A DNA stretch of 64,000 nucleotides from Pararge aegeria (lineage: Eukaryota > Arthropoda > Insecta > Lepidoptera > Nymphalidae), in the NCBI RefSeq assembly GCF_905163445.1, contig NC_053184.1:17112001-17176000 (forward strand), given 5' to 3'. Below the pieces are notes generated by a model. The model was not told where the DNA came from. It searched no databases and worked only from the letters and a program-made list of their open reading frames with translations. Positions 12,290 through 22,800 of this stretch are shown piece after piece. Numbering within the stretch: position 1 is the first letter of the stretch; each line of letters opens with the position of its first letter. The position numbers and the translations under genes were made by a program.

Positions 12290-12435
12290 GTATATTCCTA
12301 TCTTTAAGGTTACCTCGCAGAGATCACTTTTTGCCTTTTGCTTCTAATCTTTTTAGGTATATTTTTATTTCTTCTTTATACTACGAAAAAAGAGGTTTAA
12401 ATAAATAAAAGTGATCTCTTACAGGCTACCTTAAC
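12290..12435 (+). repeat. LINE 3' untranslated end
   Basis: Begins with AAGGTTACCTCGCAGAGATC and ends in AAATAAATAAAA. Related ends lie at 14100-14290 and 15285-15420 (+) and, inverted, at 23190-23300 and 57890-57960. It probably belongs to the element whose protein tail is at 11960-12200. Confidence 0.6.
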
Positions 12436-12714
12436 TAATGGAATAAGGCAATGAGTGACGGGAACTCGCAATTCTATACATAAAATTTACACATTAAAAA
12501 ATATATAGAGATGTACAAAACTTATCTACAGCTAAGTTCTAGAAACCGACTCTCTCTCTATTAAAGCCCCACCACAGCTTCGTTACCGTCATTACACGGT
12601 GACGATGGTCGGTGACGCAAGACAGTCTATGCGAGGGTCCCGTTAATCCAAGTTGATCGACCCTGATCGCCCGCACTCTATAAAAACCGATACCTGTAAT
12701 AAGCTCGGGCAACT

Positions 12715-13085
12715 ACAACTTACGTGACAGTTGATACAGAGTACTTACGCGATGTAGAGTAAATCGCGCAGTGCTTTACAACCTCAAAAGAAGCACGAAC
12801 AATTTATAGTACAAATTATATTTGTACGAGAGGGCTGCAGTCATTATATAGATCCCATAGCGCTATGGCTTGTACTTTGACTGTTGAGACAGAGTACTTA
12901 TGCAATTAAAGTGAATCGCGCTATGCCCTACAACTTTAGTGCTTGTTAGGAGCAAGCACTGAAAGTTTATAGTTAACATTTTTTTTTAAATATACCTTAC
13001 TTAAGTACAAGAGAGACTCAGGTTGTACAAGAGCGCTACAGTCATTATACAGCTACAATATAGCGATTTGGATTTTATCATATAC
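12715..13085 (+). repeat. Diverged tandem duplication, about 175-bp unit
   Basis: The block with GATACAGAGTACTTACGCGA, AATCGCGCAGTGC and GTACGAGAGGGCTGCAGTCA is followed by a second with GAGACAGAGTACTTATGCAA, AATCGCGCTATGC and TACAAGAGCGCTACAGTCA. Non-coding; the origin is unknown. Confidence 0.6.
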
Positions 13086-14099
13086 ATTATAGTTATATAT
13101 ATTATTAAAATTTACATAACATGCTGCATTGTCGTATTAGGATAACTTTTTCCTGTAATGACAAAAATGTAAGATGGGGAATAAATAAATAAATAAAATA
13201 ATGTCGCTATGGCTTATACTTTGAGTCTTTGACAGTCTGACTGGGCAGACTGGTAAAAAAAAAACCGTTGCTAAAGGACAATGAAGTTTTTACTTATGGA
13301 ATGGATTTTCGATCCCTCGACTCACGTAGCCAGTTTTAGAGAACATTTTTTTGTGTATTCCACAGATATATTCGCAATAAGTAAGTATATCTTATTAAAT
13401 AGTAATCAGTCTTGATGGAAAACTATCCTTAATGGATTTTGTTATATTTGGCAGACAAAACTATAACTAGGATGGATGTACGGGACTTAAATAAATAAGG
13501 AATAGTTTTTCACATCAAAATGTGTTATTATACACCGGGAGATCACTTGACACCAAATTTGGCTCAAATATATAATCAGATTGCTGATTCCAGTGCAGTT
13601 CTCTATAAAATAAACATATTCCTACGTCGGTACGAAATATCTTCACGTCTTCCTTAAAATGCGTCTCACGCGCGCCTCATTTGTGAGCATCCTCGTTAGG
13701 ATCTGATTAGAACTAACGAGCTGTCCAAGTCGAGATGCGCTCCGTGAATCGATAGATGACATCGATAAATTGAAACGCCATTAGGCCGTGCATTTCTTGT
13801 AGTTTATGTTTGCTCCTCGTAGAATATCAAAAGTTACATATCTCAATCAGCACGTGACGAGACATTACATACCAGATACTTTATTTGTTATATCAAAAGG
13901 AAGTTACACATCTCAATCAGGAAGTAACATATCGACAGGAAACATATTCCCTTCAGAGAAGAAATAAAATCTTTAGCTTCTCCCATAGTTTTATCCACTC
14001 TCCAAGCAAACGCTGACACACTTCTCCTATTCTCCGTTGTTATGCTTTTGGCAAACGGAGAAGTAATATCCCTTTTCAGTGGATATGTATTCGTGTTTT

Positions 14100-14295
14100 C
14101 CTAATCTTAAGGTTGCCTGGCAGGGATCGCTACTAAGCGATAAGGCCGCCTTTTGTATTCTGCTTCTCTCTTTGTTTTTCTATTCTTCTTTTGTGCGAAA
14201 ATAAAGAGTATAACTAAATGAATGCTCTCTTTGTTTCTTCAACTTATAGTGGTGTGCAAATAAAAAGTATAAATAAAATAAATAAATAATGGAAG
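14100..14295 (+). repeat. LINE 3' end
   Basis: Contains AAGGTTGCCTGGCAGGGATC, GCGATAAGGCCGCCTTTTG and an AAATAAATAAATAA tail. Better preserved than the copy at 12290. Confidence 0.65.
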
Positions 14296-15284
14296 GATAT
14301 TCCTGCCAGCCGTGCAGTTGCGAAGCAGAAGTTTCAAACGGGCAACAAAGTCGAAGGCAATATAATAGTCTGTTACTAGACATTTTCTACCAGGCATGAA
14401 ATTACGCCTATTACGTATATATTATCCTTTTTGATTCTATTGTGCAATAAAGAATTAAAACAAGCAAACTAGCTATGATAGGAATCGCCAACCAACATTA
14501 ACGAAGCGGGGTCTAAACTCTAACATCGTCAGACCTAATCAGAGACGTAGTGAGTGCCAAAATAATGACGTTCCTTAAAAAATATCGGTGAAAGTATTTT
14601 ATCAAATATATTCTTTGGAGAACAGTGCTCCACTGAAACTGTTTAGTAATCGCAAAGTTATGTGAGCGATGTCACGTGCAAAATAAATCCATGTGAAGCG
14701 AACCACGTATACCGACCTGCCTGCTCATATTACGGTAATTTTAAAGGACTTTATTCGATTTTATAACACATACTGAGTTTGCATGCATGTACTTGAACGT
14801 TATGAAAAAAAAAATTGGTTTCGTGCGATTTGGAATTGAAATTTTTCAAATTTTTCTTTATTTCACTACTAAGTATTAGTTAGCCTAATATCTCACCTGC
14901 TGGTAAAGTGATGGTGTAGTCTTAGATGGTCACGGGCTAACTTTTTTGGAATATGGGAGTTATATTAAGCCCCTACCCCAAATTGATTTGGAACCCCCTG
15001 GAACGCTAAATCGCTTAGCGGCACGTCTTCGTCGGTATCGTGAGTCTCTTATGAGACAACAATCATAGTATATACATTATTATAATTGAACATAAACCCA
15101 TAAAAATCAAGTTGATTGGTTGCATAGTTAGAGCGCTAAGCGAGGACAAACAAACAGACATACTTTCGCGTTTTTAAAAACAAGAAGAAACACTTTATTG
15201 CACGCAAAATATAAAGTAATACAAATTATTGCAACTCATAAAAACATAAATAAAACATGAAATCCTTCTTAGAACTACTTTCGC

Positions 15285-15480
15285 CAAACGTTGTCTGGGA
15301 GAGATCGCTTGAACGATAAGGCCGCCTCTGCACACTTTAACTAACTTTTATGGGTTTATCTATAGTGTTTATTTTTGTATTTCGTTTTTTATTGTGCAAT
15401 AAAGAATTAAATAGTAATAATAATAATTAGAGGCGGCCTTATTGATGCAAGCAATCTCTTACAAGCAACCTTTGTATGAA
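15285..15480. repeat. Facing pair of LINE 3' ends
   Basis: A plus-strand copy (GGGAGAGATCGCTTGAACGA, GCGATAAGGCCGCC-like, AATAAAGAATTAA) is followed at 15425-15470 by an inverted fragment (AGGCGGCCTTATTGATGCAA, GCAATCTCTTACAAGCAACC). Together they form an imperfect inverted repeat. Confidence 0.55.
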
Positions 15481-15921
15481 AGAACCTGTGGTAAGAGAGC
15501 GATAATAATATAACTAAGGATGGTAACTTATTCATAGCACATTTTATGCGGTTCTTCCGAGGGCAACGAATATTTACTACCTATTATGTACCGTTACGTA
15601 ATCATAGTAAAGCACTCCGTAGTAAATTACGTAAGTGGCGCGCGAGATTCATTTAAATTGCAAATCTGCGGTGCTACATTTAACTATAGCAATGATATAC
15701 TTGTTTTAAAGTTGGTTAATACTTTTTAGTCGCCATGTTTACTAGCTGGACTCCATTTTTTTTGACACTAGATATATAAACTGTCAGTTTCCACGTACCT
15801 AGAACACGTGAAGTAAAACGTGTGGGAAATGCTGCTTCTAAACGACCCGAAACCAAAAGAAGACAAGTAACAGACCCAAAATCTAAATTTGGAATCCGTT
15901 CGAATTTGTACACAACTAACC

Positions 15922-16262
15922 CAGAAATGGAGTGGTATGTTTTCAGTATATATGTATTTTTTTGTGTTCCACCTACATAATTAAAGAAGTATGCAAAACC
16001 ACTCCACTTTAGATTTGTTTCTCAAACAAACGTTTAGTCGCTACAAACCATTTAGCAGTTAACAGTAATTATTTTACCTCTATTGTGATGGGAAGTTCCC
16101 ACCATAAAATGGGAAAAGGAGAAAAAAAATTGTAAACTAGGAATACACCGCGGGTGTAAAGTGAAACGTGCGCGGGGCGTTTTCACAATTTTCGGAAACA
16201 ATGCACTGCATACAATAATGGCTGAATGAGGATTATGTATGTTCTTAATTCAATGGTTCCAC
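15922..16262. mobile_element. TIR element M5 (AAAGTGGAGTGGT family), copy 1
   Basis: Carries AAATGGAGTGGTATGTTTTC near the left and ACCACTCCACTTTAG internally. Farther right are GTTAACAGTAATTATTTTAC, CCCACCATAAAATGGG and ATGCACTGCATACAATAATG. The same blocks occur inverted at 25305-25545 and in part at 52265-52400. There is no frame longer than chance. Confidence 0.6.
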
Positions 16263-17220
16263 CATAACTTTTAATAAATATCTGAACAAATTTGGACCAT
16301 ATCGTTAGAAGGACACTTTAGGCTATAAATGACTTGAAAAAAGTCAAAACGACTGTGTGGTGCCAAACATGAACTTTCTTACAGTATTGGGTAGACGACG
16401 TGTTTATTTATTTTATAAAATACGTATTTCTTGCAACCATATTTATTTCGTTTCGTTTTTTTTTTTAATTTCTCTATAACTGGTTAATGTTAGGGAACGG
16501 TAGCATCGAACGAAATCCATTTCTGTTTAGTAACTGATTTCCTCGTCTTAGTGTTGACAGGGTTGATTGACCACTAATCTTCGATGCGGCTGAAAGGGCA
16601 ACGTTCAGGCATAAGTTATTTCTAATAACCCATTTTAGACCCCGCGTGCAAAGTACACGATCAAGAAACCGATTAAAACCGTATAAAAATATATTTTGTT
16701 GTAGAGATAACAACTACATTAATTGTTATCTCTAAACTGGTTTCAAGCTCTATTAAAAATAGTGCTATTCTTTCATTATGAAAGTACAGAAAAGGATATC
16801 ACTACAATTTACGTAACAATGTAAACGAATATGTATCTCATTTATCGTCATCGTCATGACTGGGAGACGATTTTTATTTTAAATCCCATGGGAGCCATTT
16901 ATTTTTCTGGGTTCTGGTCTAAAATTTATCCTTTCTAAGTATGCAATATATCTCTTTTTGCGTTAAAAGGTAACAACAATAGTTACTTTTAATAAGTTAC
17001 ATTTATGGAGTTTGTCAAATCTAAATAATTAATCTAGTAGGTATAAGCTTGAGGACTTACTTCGTTAACAAGATGTCGTTAAATATAGAATGTTTCAAAT
17101 GATAAAAATGAGATAATCTTTGGTTATTTAAGATGTTACATAAGATGATACAATTCAATGTTATAAGCCAATTAAATGTTACGCGATGTTATTAATTTCT
17201 ATGCTAACCAGTGAGATATC

Positions 17221-17640
17221 TCACGTGGCCGACTTTGATAAATTACAGGTGGGTACATGAGGGTACTCCGTACTTATTACCTTTCTACTAGGAATACCAG
17301 ATACCAGATACCAGAAATTTATAGGGTTAGGTTTTTTATAATAATAATTAATTGACGGACCAAGCAGATGGCCCCACCTGATGGTATGAGGAAAACCATC
17401 GACTATAAACAGAGTACAGCTTGGCAGGGCATGCAAGGAACACGTTCTTTAAAGCGCTGCTTTGTTTCCAGAAAGCTGGAGCGTAGGCGTGTGCAATAAC
17501 GCCAGCAACTACGCCTGTTTAGGCTGGAACACACCGTTGCTGCTTAACAGCAGAAATAACCTTACCAGTAGTACTCTAGATGAACTATGGCACAAAAAGC
17601 TACTCTACTACAGAAGGTAGATAAAGAGTTACATATACCT
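17221..17640 (-). repeat. Dispersed repeat with GATGGCCCCACCTGATGGTA block
   Basis: Has GGACCAAGCAGATGGCCCC and ATCGACTATAAACAGAGTAC, seen again in part at 50870-50925 (CCCAGATGGTAAGTGGAAAA, ATCGCCTATAAATAG). The part from about 17480 (AACAGCAGAAATAACC) resembles the sequence near 34700. No functional gene. Confidence 0.5.
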
Positions 17641-17780
17641 CTAGTCTAGTAGTTAGTATGCTCGACTACGACTCAAGTTCCTGGGTTCGATACCCCGGTC
17701 TGACCATTCAATGTGGGCTCGAAATTAAGATATAGGCATTATCTATCCCCGTGCCTCGTAGAGTAAAAAGGCACTTGCCC
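17639..17780 (+). mobile_element. tRNA-derived SINE, family C
   Basis: A-box-like TCTAGTAGTTAGTATGCTCG, B-box GGGTTCGATACCCC, then TATCTATCCCCGTGCCTCGTAGAG. An inverted copy lies at 51290-51480. The acceptor arms do not pair, so it is a SINE and not a tRNA gene. Confidence 0.6.
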
Positions 17781-18039
17781 AGCATTGGGAGATTTAAAGG
17801 CAAATGGTAAAAGAGTATCTCCTCAGTTTCACAGAAAATATTTCATCCTACGAACTAAACTTCTTTGCCTGCGCTTACAATTACAGCAAGACAAAAGTGA
17901 GCGAGTAAAATTTACTCAATATTTTAGAACTTTAAATAATGTTTTAGTCGAAATGGTGCATCATACCCTCGACCTGAAAAGGCAAACTTGCTCTAACTAT
18001 TGTTAACACAGTAGTTAGAGCATTTTATTTAATCCACTA

Positions 18040-18200
18040 CATGTTAGCCCTTGACTGCAATGCCACCTGCTGGTATGATTCAGTCGAAGCAGACCAGAAG
18101 AAATTCAGAAATAATTAATTCCCAAAACTTATTCCTGACCCCGGCCGATCTGCAATCGAATTCAGACCTCCGTCTTAAAACCAAAGTGCTCTCGGCTCTG
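18040..18200 (+). repeat. Interspersed repeat fragment
   Basis: Contains GCAATGCCACCTGCTGGTAT, GACCAGAAGAAATTCAGAAA and CCCCGGCCGATCTGCAATCG, wording I associate with lepidopteran retroelement tails. No frame. Confidence 0.4.
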
Positions 18201-19807
18201 CGATAAAGTACTGTTATATTATATTATATTCTCGAACTCTTTATCTCTTCTGTGTGATGATAATTATATCTCAGTATCTACTCAGAAAATAGGTACTTAG
18301 TATTCACAAACGCTCTCTGAAAGTGCAGTTCATCAATCCATTTGGATTACAAGAAGCTATTGTTATAAATATTTAGGTACGAGAGAAAAATAAACAAAGG
18401 ATGTATCGCAGTTGCCAAAAATGTTAACACTTGGAGGCTCAACACTTTGTATGCGGTTCGGTCTTCCTTTCCCTGGAAGTACCTACTGTCGTATTGACTG
18501 CAGTGATAATAAATGTTGGAACATTTATTACAACCACGCAGCCCAAGGATTTCGCTTTATGATTCAACGGAGTGTATGGCGTAATTTTTGGCATGCTTTC
18601 TGCGTAGGCGTCATCGTTATGTTTGGGTGGAATTTGTGTTGAAAGGAGCTATGGGGATGCGCTCGACCGCTACAGTAGGAAGATCTTCCTCCAAGCTGGT
18701 GTTTAAGCTCGGGGACCGAAGTTCAACCATTCATCTTAGGAAGTTGTCCCTTTGTTTATGGTATGATTTGTGATAACTTCGATACCGCGACGCAGAATCT
18801 TGTGGCGCCATCTAGTAAGGTGAAGTGGAGACAGTCACAGAATAAGCTATCTTAATATAGCTATTCGCATTTAGATTTAAATCTTCGTTAATATTTATCA
18901 TTGATCTTTTACTAATTCAATCAACAAATAAATCAGAGTCATCTGTTAGAATACGCATGAAATTTTGTCTCGTGGAAGGCTTTGGTCGTAGTTACTGCAC
19001 CCTACCGACAAAGACGTTCCGCGTCAGTATAATATCAATCGGTGTTACGAATTAAATTATGTGCGTTCCGCAAAGCGATTTATGGATCCAGTTCTATGTA
19101 TCGTAGAAACCGTATAGAGGTACGGTTGTAATTTAACTGCCTTTGTTCTATACAGTTTAATTTAATAAACCTACTCCACGAAAAGCAAGAGAATCTGAAC
19201 GGTGAAATTTATAATTTCTTCAATTTTTATATTTAACACCAAACAGAACTTCCCGTAGACTGCGTAAATCTTTCACAGTGTTCTCTATATATATATTTTT
19301 TTTTTAATACAGAGAAAATGCCTGAAGCATTCCACTCCGCTAGAGAAAACGAAGTAGTTATGTGGAACTTGCACAACTAAAACTCTGTGTGTTCATCGAC
19401 AGAACTATAAGTGAGAGAACAGGATTCACTTGCGTATTCACCGCACTATATATAACTCTGGTTTCGTTTTCTAAACGTTTACATCTTTGTCTTTAGACGC
19501 TGGAGCATCCCAAAATGTTCACTTTACAAAGAACTATTATAAAGTTACTTAACAATAATTGTTATGTAACACTTTTGAAGAAAACCATGAAGGTATACAT
19601 ATAGGCATGAAACAACTCTTTTTCAATTCTTTCCTACACAACACATGAAAAGTAAAAATTCACGTTCCTTTCGACGTTATTATCCTAGAATTGTCTCGCT
19701 ATCATCTGTCAATGTCATCGGTCATGTCAATGTGTCATTTTTACATATTTAGCATAAGCGATTTGCATGTTTTGGTTACTCATTCAAAGCTAAAAACAGT
19801 TTTATAA

Positions 19808-19822
19808 ATGAAAGAACACTGA
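19808..19822 (+). promoter_or_regulatory. Short upstream ORF in the TRAF6 leader
   Basis: A four-codon ORF (ATG AAA GAA CAC TGA) ends 13 bases before the TRAF6 start codon. If the transcript begins upstream of it, it could lower initiation at the main ATG. The transcription start is not visible, so its presence in the mRNA is inferred. Confidence 0.4.
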
Positions 19823-19835
19823 GTAATCGAAGGAC

Positions 19836-22800
19836 ATGGATTCAAACAAAATAAAAAGTGCAACGGAAGGAATTGCAGTAAGTATAGGTTTCCAATTATT
19901 TTCTCGGAATTAATGGATATAAGTAAAAAAGAAACCCCACACAGTAAGGTTGTGGAGGTCACAAAATAAGAATGAGTGATTGGTCGACTACCTATTCTAA
20001 ATTTTAAGATAATAACACGCGCTTTAAATACTATAAGTACTTATGTTCTACGGCAAAAAAAATGGTACCTTAATCTGTGTTCTATGCTTAACTCGGCGAA
20101 CTAGAGTTAATTGGAAGTATTCCAGCACCTTGGGACTCCAATCTGGCGTCTGAAAAGCGTAGTAGCATATACTCAGCTTTACTACACAGGTGTTATACCA
20201 AGTTTACTAAGGTCGAAAAGTTATTGAATAGTTTGTAAACTTTTACATATCTATATTTTGTAGCCAATGGGTATAACTTCATTGAACGAGACAGTACTAA
20301 GCAACCAGCCAGAGTCCAGATATGAGTGTCCTGTATGTCTCAATTGGTTACGGGATCCTGTCATAACCACATGTGGACACAAGTTCTGCAAGGGCTGCAT
20401 TACCTCTTGGTTACAGTAAGTAAAGTTTGAATCCCAGAATGCACTTTTCTAAGTTATGTGTGTATCTAAAATATCACTTGCTTCAACAGTAAGAAAACAT
20501 CAAAAGCAAACCTGCATGCCTTATAGATCTCTTTAATGTTCTCAAAGACCAGCCACTGGCCTTAAAAGTCTTAACCCCTTTTCATTGTAGAAGAAGACCC
20601 GTGCCCCGTAGTGGGCCCATAATGGTATGATATGATGATGACATGTCTCAAAACTACCTTAATGTGGGTTGGAACCTTTTTCTTTAACTATGTCCAAATA
20701 ATACTCTTAATTGTTTAGGTTAGATACGTATAAAATTATCACTTATAAATTCTTTACCTCTTATAACTATGTCGTAATTTTTTCTTACAGAAACAGTGGC
20801 CATTGTCCCATAGACAACATAAATCTCAGCATGAAAGTTGATATTTTCCCTGACAATTACACTAAAAGGGAAATTCAAGAGCAACGGATGTCATGTCCAT
20901 TTGCAGCTAAAGGTGAATATGAGATTAAATACTATTTTGTCTATTGTCTGTGATTGTGAAGATGCTTGTTAGGCTAAAGCTCCGGCTGTAGAAAAAAGGA
21001 GCTGTAAAACAAGGTGCATAAATTTAATTTTACTCTGATGTTACATTTTCTAAATATACAGGCATCACCCTTTGATACAAATATTTTACACTGCAAGAGT
21101 GCTTCAGTAGCCTCCTATCATAACATATTGGCACTGAGCACATTTGAATCCTGAAGGTTCCAAAGTTATAGGTAGCTTTTAAATTAACAAATTCAATTAT
21201 CACCATAATTACTACAATTTTTTTATGTATGCATCAAAAGTGCCATTTATAGTATTATAGTTGACAAAAGCGGTGATAGCCCAGTGGACAGGACTTTGAC
21301 TTCCAGGGGGGGTGAGTTCGAATCCCAGCAGGCACCTAACTTTTATAAGTTATACGTTTTAAGCAATTAAAATATAACTTGTTTTGACGGTGAAGGAAAA
21401 CATCTGCATGCCTGAGAGTTATCATTAATGTTCTAAAAGACGTTTGGACATTTGGACATCCACCAACCTGCACTAGATCAGTGTGGAGGACTACGGCCAA
21501 ACATACAGTCCTGTAGTGGGCGGGTAATGGGTTGATATGATGATGATGAAGTTGACAAAAACAAAAAGTAACATATTAAATCAATGAAAAGACCGGTTAA
21601 TTTCTTTCCAGGTTGTGCCGTCAAAGTAACCCCATTAGATTTGGATGGGCATATAACAATATGCGAGTTCAACCAACCAGATGTCTCCACCCACGCCGAA
21701 GTGAGAGTGCCATGCTCATTCCATGCTGTTGGATGTAAAGATACTTTCGATAGCCAGGAAGATATGAATACTCACTTGCATAATGATATACAGAACCATA
21801 TGAGCGTGAGTTCAGATTACTTTCTTTTTTTAATTAATGGCAATGGATTGAAGTCCTCTAAGACCTTGAGTTTCTTAATCTTCTGTGATATCTGAAGTTC
21901 ATTTTTTAATTCAAGACAGTATTTTGACACATTCAGATATGTAACTCTAAGAATATTTTGCAACCTGATTTTTAAAGTAAAAAATCTAATTTTATATATT
22001 TTAAAAAGTGTACAATTGGGAGAACTTCAGCGGAAGATCTCCCAACGCTGCGCTTTTCAACTTATTTTCCTAATATTTTTTCTAGTATTTAATGAACGCA
22101 TACTCAAAGATCCAAATAGACAGTGACATATCGAACGCCAGTATCGATGCGAAGGAGCAAGAGGCTATGAGCTTATGGGAAGCTCCGGATAAAAATGGTG
22201 CACAAGCCTCAGCCGCGCCTCTGAATAACACGAGCGCACTTATTAGGTAAAGCACTTATTACTTAAACTTAGAATTTCGAATAGGCAAAGAAAAGTAAAG
22301 TCAAAGCCAAATATTTTTTAATTGAAATAGGCACTTTTAATTCATACATTACATACTCGTATATTGTAGTGAGATGTTGGCGATAACTACTTTCTTGAAC
22401 TTAAAACTAAAGCTGTGACTGTTCCAAACGCGCCCTGATCTTAGAGGAGGTAAACTTAGCCGGGTATTCTTTTTGTAATCACCATCTCACATTGTTATTT
22501 AAAACTATTTAAAAGCAGCCCGTTTTTAACTATAATTCCACTTAACTTAAACCACTGTTTAATCGTTTATGTAATCCTTTATGACTTTACTATAAGCTTA
22601 CATTAATTAATACAAAGTTTGAACTTTTCAAAAAACATATCCAAGATATCATCCGGTAAGGAAATACATCCTTAAAGATATATTTATATATATCGCTTAA
22701 ATCAGTAAATATTTAGCCAGTTTTTAAAACTATTTTGTCTGCATTTATCAACTAATGCTTACCCTTCATATGGTCTTGATGGAATATATTAACTAAAATA

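Noticed and set aside
16474..16713. 79-codon minus-strand frame
   Set aside because: No motif, no Kozak or splice context; length is within chance for this composition.
17785..18006. 73-codon plus-strand frame after the family C SINE
   Set aside because: Begins without an ATG inside a repeat tail; no recognisable domain.
18412..18773. Two overlapping open frames (76 and 61 codons)
   Set aside because: No recognisable domain, no splice context and no agreement between frames. GC-richer patch, possibly a repeat, left unassigned.
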